DNA of 64,000 bases, taken from Prionace glauca. Its lineage: Eukaryota; Chordata; Chondrichthyes; Carcharhiniformes; Carcharhinidae. The stretch covers positions 47,450,138-47,514,137 of the forward strand of contig CM075760.1 of NCBI GenBank assembly GCA_037974335.1, read 5' to 3'. The notes under the pieces are model-generated. The model was not told where the DNA came from, did not search any database, and worked only from the letters and a program-made list of their open reading frames with translations. Numbering within the stretch: position 1 is the first letter of the stretch; each line of letters opens with the position of its first letter. Shown here piece by piece: positions 41,594-52,447 of this stretch. A program made the position numbers and the translations under genes.

Positions 41594-41937
41594 GTAGATG
41601 TACAATAAGTACATTTGTCTCTGTTCCATTGAGTCTACAGCACGGGGCCAGGTCAGTCGGCTCAATTGGTCTATGTCAGTATTTATGCTCCACATGAGCC
41701 TCCACCCACCTCTCTTCACCTCCCCCCATCAGCATATCCTTCTATTCCTTCCTCCCTCATGTACGTATCTCACTTCCCCTTCAATGTATTCACGCTGTTC
41801 ACCTCAACCGCTCACTGTGGTAGTGAGTTCCACATTCTCACCACTCGCTGGGTAAAGAGGTTTCCCATTAAATCCCTGTTGGATTATTGAACCCCTTCAT
41901 AATCTTAGAGACTTCCACCAGGTCACTCTTCAGTCTT
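41594..41937 (-). mobile_element. CR1-type LINE fragment, family 5, downstream of ZNF G
   Basis: Minus strand gives GNLFTQRVVRMWNSLPQ-like text and the tail GGAGCATAAATACTGACATA-like. Starts about 257 bp beyond the ZNF G finger end, antisense, matching the copy behind ZNF B. Confidence 0.8.
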
Positions 41938-44576
41938 CTCGGGGTCCTTGTGCATGAGTCGCAAAAACCCAGCCTGCAGGTGGTCAGGAAGGCGAATGGG
42001 ATGCTGGCCTTCATAGCGAGGGGGATTGAATATAAAAGTAGGGAGGTCTTGCTGCGGTTGTATAGGGCATTGGTGAGGCCGCAGCTGGAGTACTGTGTGC
42101 AGTTTTTGTCGCCGCACTTACGCAAGGATATTTTGGCCTTGGAGGGAGTGCAGAGGAGGTTTTCTAGGCTGATGCCAGTGTTGAGGGGGTTGAAGTATGA
42201 GGAGAGGCTGAATAAACTAGGCTTGTACTCGTTAGAGTTTAGAAGAATGAGGGGAGATCTCATTGAGACATATAAGATGATGAATGGGATGGATAGGATA
42301 GAGGTGGAGAGGGTCTTCCCGCTCAGAAAGGACAGTAGAACTAGAGGGCACAGCCTCAAGATAAAGGGGGGGCGGTTGAGAACGGAGTTGAGGTGCACTA
42401 AAAGAGTTGAGTCGATGGTTAAAAAGAAAAAGGAGGCTTATGTTTGGATGAGATCTGAGGGCTCAGGTAGTGCACTAGAAAGCTTTAGATTGGCTAAGCT
42501 TTACTTTGGCTGATAGGATTAAGGAGAATCCTAAGGCGTTCTATAGGTATGTCAAGAATAGAAGGTTGGTCAGGGCAAGATTAGGGCCAGTTACAGACAG
42601 CAGAGGGAAGTTGTGTGTGGAACCGGAGGAGATTGGAGAAGCATTGAACCAATATTTCTCTTCGGTGTTCACGCAGGGGGACATGAATATAGCTGAGGAG
42701 GACACTGGGTTGCAGGGGTGTAAAATAGACAGTATTACCGTTGATAAGGGGGATGTGCTGGAAATTCTTGAGGGGTTGAAAATAGATAAGTCCCCTGGTC
42801 TGGATGGGATCTACCCTAGGATCTCTGGGAGGCTAGAGAGGTGATTGCAGAGCCTCTGGCTCTGATCTTCAGGTCGTCATTGGTCTCTGGTGTAGTCCCG
42901 GAGGATTGGAGGATAGCGAATGTTGTCCCATTGTTTAAGAAGGGGAACAGAGACTTTGCAAGGAATTATAGACCGGTGAGTCTTACTTCTGTTGTGGGCA
43001 AGCTTTTAGAAAAAATTATTAGGGATAGGATTTATAGTTATTTGGAGTGTAATGAATTGATTAGAAATAGTCAGCATGGTTTTGTAGCGTGTAGGTCGTG
43101 CCTTACTAACCTTATTGAGTTTTTTGATAAGGTGACCAAAGAGGTGGATGGGGGCAAGGCAGTTGATGTGGTATATATGGATTTTAGTAAGGTGTTTGAT
43201 AAGGTTCACCATGGTAGGCTTCTGCAGAAAATGCAGATGTATGGGATTGTGGGTAATCTAGGAAATTGGATCAGAAATTGGCTATCAGATAGGAGACAGA
43301 GGGTGGTGGTTGATGGTAAATATTCATCATGGAGTTCGGTTACGAGTGGTGTGCCTCAGGGATCTGTTTTGGGGCCACTGCTGTTTGTAATCTTTATTAA
43401 TGATCTGGATGAGGGTATAGTTGGGTGGATTAGTAAATTTGCTGATGACACCAAAATCGGAGGTGTGGTAGATTGTGAGGAAGGGTGTCATAGTCTGCAG
43501 GGAGACTTAGATAGGTTGCAGAGCTGGGCCGAGAGGTGGCGGATGGAATTTAATGCGGAGAAGTGTGAGGTAATTCACTTATGTAGGAGCAACAGATGTG
43601 TCGAGTATAGGGCTAACGGGAGGACTTTGAATGGTGTGGATGAACAGAGGGATCTAGGTATATGTGTACATAGATCCCTGAAAGTTGGGAATCAAGTAGA
43701 TAAGGTTGTTAAGAAGGCGTACGGTGTCTTGGCGTTTATTGGTAGGGGGATTGAATTTAAGAGTCGCAGCGTCATGTTGCAACTGTACACTACTCTGGTA
43801 CGGCCGCATTTGGAGTACTGTGTGCAGTTCTGGTCCCCACATTACAGGAAGGATGTGGAGGCTTTGGAGAGGGTGCAGAGAAGGTTTACTAGGATGTTGC
43901 CTGGTATGGTGGGGAGATCCTATGAGGAGAGACTGAGGGATTTAGGGTTGTTTTCGTTGGCAAGAAGGCGGCTAAGAGGGGATCTTATTGAAACATATAA
44001 GATGATTAGAGGTTTAGATAGGGTGGACAGTGATAGTCTTTTTCCTCGGATGGAGAAAGCTAGCACGAGGGGGCATGGCTTTAAATTAAGGGGGGGGGTA
44101 GCTACAGGACGGATGTCAGGGGTAGGTTCTTTACCCTGCGGGTGGTGAGGGATTGGAATGCCCTGCCTGCTGCAGTTGTAAATGCGCCTAGTTTGGGGGC
44201 GTTTAAGAGATCTGTAGATAGGTTTATGGACGAAAAGGGATTGGTATAGGCTAGTGGGTCATTGTTTTTGTAACTGGTCGGCGCAACATCGTGGGCCGTA
44301 GGGCCTGTTCTGCGCTGTGATGTTCTATGTTCTATGAACTTCTTCACTCAAAGGGTGGTGAATCTCTGGAATTCTCTGCCCGTTGAAGTGGTGGAGGCTG
44401 CCTCGCTAAATATTTTTAAGACACGGGTTGATAGGCAGGGGGATTAAGGGTTATGGGGAGAGGGCAGGAATGTGGAACTGAGCCATGACAGATCAGCCAT
44501 GATCTTATTGAATGGCGGGGCAGGCTCAAGGGGCTAGATGGCCTACTCCTGCTCCTATTTCTTATGTTCTTATGTT
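41938..44576 (+). mobile_element. CR1-type LINE, family 1, split by a family 2 LINE
   Basis: Left part 41,938-42,395 (GVLVHESQKPSLQVV ... LKIKGGRLRTELR) and right part 44,338-44,576 (FFTQRVVNLWNSLPVEVVEA and TTCTTATG tail) are continuous if the middle element is set aside. A short deletion (VQQ) is seen after SLQ. Confidence 0.9.
42396..44337 (+). mobile_element. CR1-type LINE, family 2, 5' truncated, nested
   Basis: About 1.94 kb. Coding text: WADRIKENPKAFYRYVKNRR (42,506 on), then after one frame slip near 42,840 a 435-codon RT frame (VIAEPLALIFRSSL ... YRPVSLTSVVGKLLEK ... YMDFSKVFDKVHHGRL ... [13 protein letters not shown] ... FADD) to GHGFKLRGGV, where a poly-G slip near 44,095 ends it. 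Tail TTCTATGTTCTATG abuts the resumed family 1 text. Confidence 0.92.
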
Positions 44577-44611
44577 CGTTTCTGGAGAAAAGCAGCCCAT
44601 CATTCAAAATG

Positions 44612-45801
44612 TGACCAAAGAGATGGATGGGGGTAAGGCAGTGAATGTGGTGTATATGGATTTTAGTAAGGCGTTTGATAAGGTTCACCATGGTAGGCTT
44701 CTGCAGAAAATGCAGATGTATGGGATTGGGGGTGATCTAGGGAATTGGATCAGGAATTGGCTAGCGGATAGGAGGCAGAGGGTGGTGGTTGATGGTAAAT
44801 ATTCATCATGGAGTTCGTGGTGTGCCTCAGGGATCTGTTTTGGGGCCACTGCTGCTTGTAATTTTTATTAATGATCTGGATGAGGGTATAGTTGGGTGGA
44901 TTAGTAAATTTGCTGATGACACCAAAGTCGGAGGTGTGGTAGATAGTGATGAAGGGTGTCATAGTTTGCAGGAAGACTTAGACAGGTTGCAGAGCTGGGC
45001 CGAGAGGTGGCGGATGGAATTTAATGCGGAGAAGTGTGAGGTAATTCACTTCGGTAGGAGCAACAGATGTGTCGAGTATAGGGCTAACGGAGGACTTTGG
45101 ATAGTGTGGATGAGCAGAGGGATCTAGGTGTATGTGTACATAGATCCCTGAAAGTTGGGAGTCAAGTAGATAAGGTTGTTAAGAAGGCATACGGTGTCTT
45201 GGCGTTTATTGGTAGGGGGATTGAATTTAGGAATCGCAGCGTCATGTTGCAACTGTACACAACTCTGGTGCGGCCGCACTTGGAGTACTGTGTGCAGTTC
45301 TGGTCCCCACAATACAGGAAGGATGTGGAGGCTTTGGAGAAGGTGCAGAGGAGGTTTACCAGGATGTTGCCTGGTATGGAGGGGAGGTCCTATGAGGAGA
45401 GGCTAAGGGATTTGGGGTTGTTTTCGCTGGAAAGAAGGCGGCGAAGAGGGGATCTTATTGAAACATATAAGATGATTAGAGGTTTATATAGGGTGGATAG
45501 TAATAGCTTTTTCCTCTGATGGAGAAATCTAGCATGAGGGGGCATGGCTTTAAATTAAGGGGTGGTAGTCATAGGACGGATATCAGGGGTAGGTTCTTTA
45601 CCCAGAGGGTAGTGAGGGATTGGAATGCCCTGCCTGCTGCAGTTGTAAATGCGCCTAGTTTGGGGGCATTTAAGAGATCCGTGGATAGGTTTATGGACAA
45701 AAAGGGATTGGTTTAGGTTAGTGGGTCATTGTTTTTGTAACTGGTCAGCGCAACATCGTGGGCCGAAGGGCCTGTTCTGCGCTGTAATGTTCTATGTTCT
45801 G
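44612..45801 (+). mobile_element. CR1-type LINE, family 2, 5' truncated
   Basis: Second family 2 copy, from VTKEMDGGKAVNVVYMDFSK to the tail TTCTATGTTCTGTG. It has a 6-codon-scale gap at SSWSS..GVPQG, a frame slip near 45,090 and another near 45,518. Very similar to the neighbour at 42,396, so the two arrived from related sources. Confidence 0.92.
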
Positions 45802-47604
45802 TGTGTCAAATTTAGACGAAGCCTTTAACAATGACTTTGATGCAAGAACTGAGTGTGATATATCCAACATTGTGGAGAATAAGAAAAAAATGAATTTCTA
45901 TAGCACCTCTCACAACCACAGGGTGTCAGCTGAACATGTGAATCAGGAGCCTGTTCTGCCATTCAACATGATCATAGCTGATCTTATTGAAATCTCAACT
46001 CCACATTCCCACCTACCCCAATACCTTTCAGCACCTTGTTTACCTGGAATCTATCTCACTCTGCCTTTGTCCTGAAGCATTATACAGTGAATGAAGTTCT
46101 GTGAATTGTAGTGACTGTTGTAATGGAGGAAACTGCAGGCTTGGGTAATCAAATTTAGTTTTAAAGTTCAATCACTTCCATACCATATTCATTGCAATAA
46201 GTAACAAGGTCAAGGAAGCCATTTTAAACTCGAACATGTGGCTTCTCACAGTCTGTTCACCTTCTGTCAGTTGTCTTTATTCGCTACAAATTGATTCTAT
46301 ATTAAAAACCAGTCATGAAACAGATTCAGTATTGAACTTTGATTAAGATATTGTTAGTGACTCAATATAATAGACAATTATATCGTAAAGACTTTTTATA
46401 TCTTTATTTATAAATATTATATCTTTATTTATAAATATCTTTATAAATATCTATATATATATCTTTATTTATAAATATCTTTATAAATATCTACAGATAT
46501 TTATAAATATCTTTATTTATAAATATTAACACTGAATAACCTGAAATGTTTCCAGAAACTGCAGACCTGGTAGAAATTGTTTAAAGGAAGAAATTATTTT
46601 CTAATTTTAATAAGCTACAGGATATCATATTCTTCCAAAGTCCAGCTGACGAATAAGGTTCATTGTTCAGTCTGGTCAGGATTAATAAGGAAGAAAGCTG
46701 TTAACTGTCTTTTTGAACCAGTCTATCTTGTAGTGACAAGCATATTAATTAAGATTACTGTATTAATTAGCTAGCAATCAGTAATAAATAAATAATTCTA
46801 GTAGTAGTGAGATTTAATTGTGTTACAATTAATAAATAAAGAATCAATCACTATTTTTAAGTTTATTTATTAGTGTCACATGTAAGCTTATGGTAAAAAG
46901 AAAACTGAGTTTTATTTGCTGTAAAAAGGTATGATCTAAATTACTGTGTATGTAAAGAATGTGCAAATACAATAAATGTACTTTCAAGAGAGAACTTCAA
47001 ACTCTGATTCATCTCAAAATTTGAAATTGTCTGAATATCTGATTGTATAGAACCAGATCATGGGATCAATATGAAACTCTGCAATTGTATTTCTTTTGAA
47101 GATAATGAGAGAAGGTGGTGTAAGTAATTGGGGATCTGGGTTAAATTAATCTGTATCCAAATTGACCAAGTGTCATGACACAATCAGCCCAACTCTGATG
47201 TCGGCTAATGTTCACTTTGGGAATAAAAGTAGAGATTCCCAACATCTTCCTTGCCAGCCAAGTACTGAATAGTCACAGGATCGAGTTCCAGGTAAATTAT
47301 AGTCAAAAGAAGGAACCAGACTTCTGAGGTTCAAATCCACAAGAATTCCTTTCAAAGGAGCCAGAGAGGGTTAACCTTCTACAGACTGATCACCCACGTC
47401 AAATTATAAAAGCCAAAGTTTGAAATAAACGTTTCTTGACAAGTAAACTTATTTTTAAAACTTACTCACTGGAGCATCCTGGTGTTGCCTTACCTGGTTA
47501 AAATATTCTTCCATCCAAAGTTCATTTATTAAATGGCAAGTTGGAGGTGGCTGAAGTCAGTTAAAATTCAGATATCAAGATCAGGTAACACAAATCTGAA
47601 ATTT
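45802..47604. other. Unassigned AT-rich spacer
   Basis: 1.8 kb with no gene recognised. 45,885-46,075 has traces of SINE/LINE tails (TTCTATAGCACCTCTCACAA; AACATGATCATAGCTGATCT). An AT-rich tandem tract occupies 46,395-46,525. The rest is AT-rich and featureless by eye. Confidence 0.45.
46395..46525. repeat. AT-rich tandem repeat
   Basis: Iterations of ATCTTTATTTATAAATAT and shorter derivatives; strongly palindromic words (TTTATAAA). Confidence 0.88.
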
Positions 47605-48005
47605 AAGAACTTGCATTTAGCATCCTTCAGGACCACAGGGTCTCCCAATGCACTTTCCAACCAATGAAGTGTCTTTGAAGTGTGGTCATCGTTGTAGTGC
47701 AGGAACTGTGGCAGCTAAAGTGTACACAGCAAGATCCCAAAAGCAGCAACATGATCACAAGCAGATGATCTGTTTGTAGTGATGTTGATTGATAAATATT
47801 GGTCAGGACTTTGGGGATAGACCCCCCCACTTTTCTTCAAAATCATATCCATGGCAACATCTATGTCCTTGAAGGGGCAGATGGGGTACTTGGGTGGCAT
47901 CACGCCTGAAAGGCAACAGCTCTAATAATGCATCACTCCCTCAGTGCTGGCACTTTGAATGTTGGCCTCAGGTCAATGGACTTGGATTTGACTTCCTGAC
48001 TCTAA
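47605..48005 (-). mobile_element. tRNA-type SINE, long body
   Basis: GAACTTGCATTTAGCATCC ... ACCAATGAAGTGTCTTTGAA ... GATGTTGATTGATAAATATT ... GCATCACTCCCTCAGTGCTG, then a decayed tRNA-like head (GGATTTGACTTCCTGACTC) reading on the minus strand. I recognise this as a repeat abundant in shark DNA. Old copy. Confidence 0.65.
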
Positions 48006-48161
48006 ACACAGTTCTAAATGAGCCTCTGTTCTGTGGCTGGGAGCTCTGAACCATGGAAGAGAGCAGCTGGGACACATTTCTGACACACCTCAGGTTTAAC
48101 CCACATATTTAGTCCTCAATGTGACCACCAGCAGCAATAACAGAGGACTCCAACCTCCACA

Positions 48162-48965
48162 TCACTTGTGAATTTGCTGATGTGTCAGCAGGTTAGAAGA
48201 TTGCATGAATCCCTTCCCACACATAGAGCAGATGAATGGCCTCTCCACAGTGTGAGTGTGTTGGTGTTTCAATAGATGAGATGAACAAGTAAATCTCTTC
48301 CCACACACACAGCAGGTGAACGGCCTCTCTCCGCTGTGAACTCGCCGGTGTGTCAGCAGTGCGGTTGATCGAGTAAATCCCTTCCCACATTCGGAGCAGG
48401 TGAATGGCCTCTCTCCAGTGTGAGTGCGTTGATGTCTCAGCAGATTATCACTGTTTTTAAAACTGTCCTCACAGTCAGGACATTTAAAAGTTCTTGCGTC
48501 AGAGTGAGTGCGCTGGTGTCTCAACAGGTTGGATGAATTAATGAACCCCTTCCCACACATGGAGCAGGTGAACGGCCTCTCCCCAGTGTGAGTGCGCTGG
48601 TGTACGGTGAATTCAGATGATTTCCTGAACCCAGTCCCACACTGAGAGCACCTGAATGGCTTCTGGTCAGTGTGAACATGTTGATGGGACATCAGGTCCC
48701 CAGAACTTTTATAGCACTTCCCACAGTCTGGACATTTAAAAGGTCTCAAGTCAGTGTGAACTCGCTGGTGTTGTAGCAGGTTGGATGACTCTCTGAATCC
48801 CTTCCCACACGTGGAGCAGGTGAATGGCCTCTCCCCAGTGTGAGTGCGCTGATGAATTTCCAGCTGGGATGGCCATTTGAATCCCTTCCCACAATCCTCA
48901 CATTTCCATGGTTTCACCATAGTGCTGAAGTGTCTCTCCAGTTGATCAGTTGAAGGCTTGTCCAT
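48162..48965 (-). CDS. ZNF H, nine-finger C2H2 protein
   Basis: Open frame ending LLTHQQIHK and a stop at 48,162. Nine complete fingers starting [13 protein letters not shown], with alternating types: TCS(T/M)CGKGF, KCPDC..(C/S)(Y/F)K and [14 protein letters not shown]. Linkers TDLRPF, TDQKPF, SDARTF and TVERPF are unusual. Two starts are possible: ATG at 48,965 ([16 protein letters not shown]) or ATG at 48,920 (MVKPWK). Unlike sister genes, the leader here has shifted frame and has no stop before the array, so the longer form is allowed. Head-to-head with ZNF I over the 50.95-51.26 kb promoter. Every finger keeps its zinc ligands, and this is one of the most intact loci in the window. Confidence 0.88.
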   Translation of the reverse strand: MDKPSTDQLERHFSTMVKPWKCEDCGKGFKWPSQLEIHQRTHTGERPFTCSTCGKGFRESSNLLQHQRVHTDLRPFKCPDCGKCYKSSGDLMSHQHVHTDQKPFRCSQCGTGFRKSSEFTVHQRTHTGERPFTCSMCGKGFINSSNLLRHQRTHSDARTFKCPDCEDSFKNSDNLLRHQRTHTGERPFTCSECGKGFTRSTALLTHRRVHSGERPFTCCVCGKRFTCSSHLLKHQHTHTVERPFICSMCGKGFMQSSNLLTHQQIHK

Positions 48966-49248
48966 ACACACATGTGTATAGTTTCTCTTTGCAGTGAATG
49001 GTGTGATTTTTTTTCAGGCTGTGTAACTGGTTAAAGCTCTTTCCACAGTCAGTTCACTGGAACATCTTCACTTGGGTCTGTATGTGTGTGTATCTCGGTG
49101 CTTTTCCAATCACACTGATGTTTGAAATCTTTTCTCTCAGACAGGACAGAAAATCCTTTCCCCTTCCACATTCACATCCCAATGCATCAAAAAGTTCCGT
49201 CAGATCTTGATGTGATGCTTGGTTTGAGTTTCCTCTCCTTCCAATATC
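48966..49248 (-). other. ZNF H leader in terminal exon
   Basis: Acceptor TTTTTCAG with exon start GATATTGGAAGGAG at 49,248. Leader text has the usual CACTGAGATACACAC-like region. Confidence 0.7.
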
Positions 49249-49449
49249 CTGAAAAAGGAGTTTATAAATGTCATCACTGTAAATCCAGGATAGAAATACA
49301 CAAGACAATTCTAGTTTCAGTTTTGTTCCCCATCCCAACAATCAGAATCCAGAATCCAACGAAGTGTCTTTCCTCCACTCTCAGTTTTCCCTCCCCCTTT
49401 TCTTGGGCTGTGTTCAGATCTCCAGCTGTGTTTGCAGAATCTGAATAAA

Positions 49450-49900
49450 TTCAATCATTTTCTCTCCTGGTCACTGCATCCCTGATGCCCCATCTACTCA
49501 ATGCCCCTTCACTATGACAGTCACACCTGTACCCTGTTGGCTGGACAAGACTCGCCAGCTTCCTCTCTTAAGTGGTATCTGGTCACCTGAGTCCCTTGGG
49601 CATGACATGAAAAGAGCCCCACCTTCCCGATCTGCCCTGACTTCCTATTTCATTGGTAATCTCTTGGCTTTGAGGATGAATTGCCTGATCTGATTGTTAA
49701 ATACATCCATCTTCCTTGATTCCATAATCCTTAACACTCTCATCTCACAACCTTCTCACAATCTCAGTTTTTAAATTTTCTGTTGACTGAATCCGATCAG
49801 AATTCCAGATTTCTATTTTCCGTGAAGTGATTCCTGATATTGCTCCTGAACACACCAGTCTCAGTTAAACAAATAAACATTGCTGATTTGTGTATTTAAA
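49450..49900 (-). other. Mostly unassigned (ZNF H intron), old LINE traces
   Basis: 49,700-49,880 resembles the minus strand of a CR1-like coding end (TGAAGTGATTCCTGA block). The rest shows nothing recognisable. Confidence 0.35.
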
Positions 49901-49924
49901 TGGTGACATTATTTTAAAAAAAGC

Positions 49925-50170
49925 ACAGTGGTTAGCACTGCTGTCTCAAAGCGACAGGGACCCAGTTCAATTCCGGCCTTGGCTGTGTGTGGAGCTTGTA
50001 CATTCTCCCCATGTCTGTGTGGGTTTCCTCTGGGTGCTCCGGCTTCCGCTCACAGTGTGAAAGATTTGCCGTTCGGTGCATTGACCCAAACAGGTGCTGG
50101 GCTGTGGTGACTCAGGGAATTTCACAGTAACTTCATTGCCGTGTTAATGTAAGCCTTATTTGTGATTAAT
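49925..50170 (+). mobile_element. V-SINE, type 1 tail
   Basis: Head CACAGTGGTTAGCACTGCTG with B-box-like GTTCAATTCCGG, V core, then tail TAACTTCATTGCCGTGTTAA ... AATAAATAAATTTTA. Confidence 0.9.
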
Positions 50171-50199
50171 AAATAAATTTTAACTTCAAAAACAAAAAA

Positions 50200-50515
50200 A
50201 AAGCACAGTGGTTAGCACTGTTGCCTGACAGCGCCAGGGACCTGGATTCGATTCCTGGCTTGGGTCACTATCTGTGTGGAATTTGCACATTCTCCCCATA
50301 TCTGCGTGAGTTTCCTCCGGGTGCTCTGGTTTCCTCCCCAGTCCAAAGATCTGCAGGCTAGGTGGACTGGCCATGCTAAATTGACCTACTTAGTACCCTC
50401 AGGGTGATTAACAGGGTAACTAGGTGAGGTTGCAGGGATGGGGCCTGAGTGGGATTGTTGTTCAGTGCAGGCTCAATGGGCCAAATGGTTCTGCACTGTA
50501 GGAATTCGTTAATAA
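50200..50515 (+). mobile_element. V-SINE, type 2 tail
   Basis: A second V-SINE directly after the first. Head AGCACAGTGGTTAGCACTGT, GGATTCGATTCCTGG, V core, then GCTCAATGGGCCAAATGGTT and CTGCACTGTAGGAATTC. Confidence 0.9.
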
Positions 50516-50540
50516 AGGCAGTTAAAGACTGGAGAAAACT

Positions 50541-50720
50541 GGAAATGGGAAGTAAAAACAGGAAGTTGTGGAAATGGGAAGTAAAAACAGGAAGTTGTGG
50601 AAATGGGAAGTAAAAACAGGAAGTTGTGGAAATGGGAAGTAAAAACAGAAAGTTGTGGAAATGGGAAGTAAAAACAGAAAGTTGTGGAAATGGGAAGTAA
50701 AAACAGAAAGTTGTGGAAAT
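50541..50720. repeat. 29-bp tandem repeat
   Basis: Six and a fraction units of GGAAATGGGAAGTAAAAACA plus (G/A)GAAGTTGT, starting at 50,541, 50,570, 50,599, 50,628, 50,657 and 50,686. The first three units have CAGGAAG and the last three CAGAAAG. Confidence 0.95.
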
Positions 50721-50800
50721 CCTCAGCAGGTTTTGGCAGCTTCTGTGAAGAGAAACAGAGTTAACATTTGCAATGCCAGGGGATTGTTGTTGATGAGCTG
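50690..50800 (+). repeat. Unclassified interspersed repeat
   Basis: AAAAACAGAAAGTTGTGGAA, CTCAGCAGGTTTTGGCAGCT, GTGAAGAGAAACAGAGTTAA: the 2,785 family. Its head overlaps the last unit of the 29-bp array. Confidence 0.65.
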
Positions 50801-50949
50801 AGTATTTGCAGCATTGTGGTGAGCTTTGAGAAACATTCTGAATGTGAATTTCTAGTTCTTACACAGATCTGGATGTCAATCTGATTTCACACCTTCCTCT
50901 GAACACTTTCCAAACTCACCTCCAGCTCATTGTCCACTCCTTCACTAAA

Positions 50950-51260
50950 CACCCGGATGAACAATCAACACCACAACATGGCGGCACCCGCCGGTTGCCC
51001 GGGTAACCGGGCCCAGGCAACGGGGAGGAAGCCCGCCCACTCACCACCCTCCCTTACCAAGATGGCCGTCCCCGTGCTCCGCTCTCTGAACAAAAGACAC
51101 GCCTTCCTCCCCAAGATGGCGGCGCTGACCCGGATTCAATCCAAGTCCCGGATGATCCTCTTCCTATTAGCCCGGGGCTGCCCGTCAATCACTCCCCGGC
51201 CCATTGTGAGCTGGAGCATGCGCAGTGTGACAGTGAATCTGGACTCAGGCGGGTGAGTGG
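50950..51260. promoter_or_regulatory. Shared H/I bidirectional promoter
   Basis: CpG-rich. Contains AACATGGCGGC and AAGATGGC(C/G)G (YY1-like words at 50,977, 51,058 and 51,114), an RFX-like GGTTGCCCGGGTAACC at 50,993-51,008 and GCATGCGCAG (NRF1-like, 51,214). I's first exon ends GACTCAGGCG with donor GGTGAGTGG near 51,251. The H transcript would leave to the left. No TATA box is seen. Confidence 0.75.
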
Positions 51261-51439
51261 AGGAGGTTCCAAACCCCCCCAGTAAGACCCATTGGGTTTA
51301 CTGTCAGTCTGCAGACAGGAGCTGGAGAACTGAACCCAGACTGAGGACAGGGAGGGAGAAAACAAGGAGTGGAGGAAAGAAATGGTGAGATGGGTTTGGA
51401 TTTCAGCCCAAGGACAGTGTGTGGGATGTGGATTTACAG

Positions 51440-52005
51440 ATTTAGAACAATGCAGTGCAGGAACAGGCCCTTTGGCCCACTAAGCCTGTGCTGATTCCTA
51501 ATTTAGATCCACTACTTATTGTCCCTCTGTGGTTTCTATCCCTCTGTTCACCTCCTGTTCACATATCTATCAAGGTACGCCTTGAATGTTGCTAAAGTGT
51601 CTGCTTCCATCACCTCCATTGGCAGCACATTCCAGGCACCCACAACCCTCTGTGTGAAAAACTTTCCCCATCTCATCTTCAACCTGTGCCCTCTCATGTG
51701 CCCTGGGAAAGAACCTCTGACTATCCATCCTATCTATACATCTCATAATTTTGTAGACTTCTATCAGGTCACCCTGATAGAAAACAATCCGGGTTTATCC
51801 AACCTCTTCTCGTACCTTAAACCCTCTAGACTGGGCACCATCTGGTAAACCTTCTTTATACTCTCTCCAAAGCACCCACGTCCTTTTGGTCGTGTGGTAA
51901 CCATAACTGCATGAAATACTCTAAATGTGGCCTAACTAAAGTTTTATGCAGCTGTAACACTTCTTGCCAACTTTTATACTTGATGTTCTGGCCAATGAAG
52001 GCAAG
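51440..52005 (-). mobile_element. CR1-type LINE 3' fragment, older family
   Basis: Plus-strand text such as AATGCAGTGCAGGAACAGGC, TTCTATCAGGTCACC and AACTGCATGAAATACTC is the reverse complement of the CR1 C-terminal pattern (YCMQLW, DLIEVYK, NNL) with lesions. It lies in intron 1 of ZNF I and stops about 90 bp before the acceptor. Confidence 0.8.
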
Positions 52006-52093
52006 CAAGAGAGGAAAAAATGTTCCAGAGAAACTAAAATTGTTCAGAATTTTTATCCTGGACTGACTGATGACTTTTGTAAACTGTTTTACA

Positions 52094-52447
52094 GAATATC
52101 GGAAAGGAGGAATTGCAGACAGAAACAGATATCACATCGAGATCTGACAGAGTCACTCGATTCATCAGGGTCAGAATATCATTGGCCTTTGAATGTGGAA
52201 GGAGAAATGTTTGTTCTGTCTGTGAGAAATGATTTCAAACGTCAAGGTGACTGGAAAAGCACTGAGACACACAAATACCTGAGTGAGAGTACTTCTGTGA
52301 ACTGACTATGGAATGAGCTTTAACCAGATACACAGCCTGAAAGAACACCACACCATTCACCGCAAAGAGAAACCATTCACATGTTATGTGTGTGGATGAG
52401 GATTCAGCTGTGTCTCCAAACTGGAGAGACACAAGGACACCGGCACC
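52094..52447 (+). other. ZNF I leader in terminal exon
   Basis: TTTTACAG (AG at 52,092-52,093), then AATATCGGAAAGGAGG. The leader encodes a relic (SGSEYHWPLNVEGEMFVLSV) and then stop-bearing fossil fingers ahead of the ATG at 52,448. Confidence 0.78.

Noticed and set aside
46300-46560. AT-rich tract as replication origin or scaffold attachment site
   Set aside because: Composition alone does not support a function. Simple tandem expansion explains it.
51310-51420. Additional coding exon for ZNF I between promoter and LINE (possible KRAB-like domain)
   Set aside because: No KRAB A-box motif (such as DVAV.F..EEW) or any other N-terminal domain could be read in any frame of the intron of this or the other loci.
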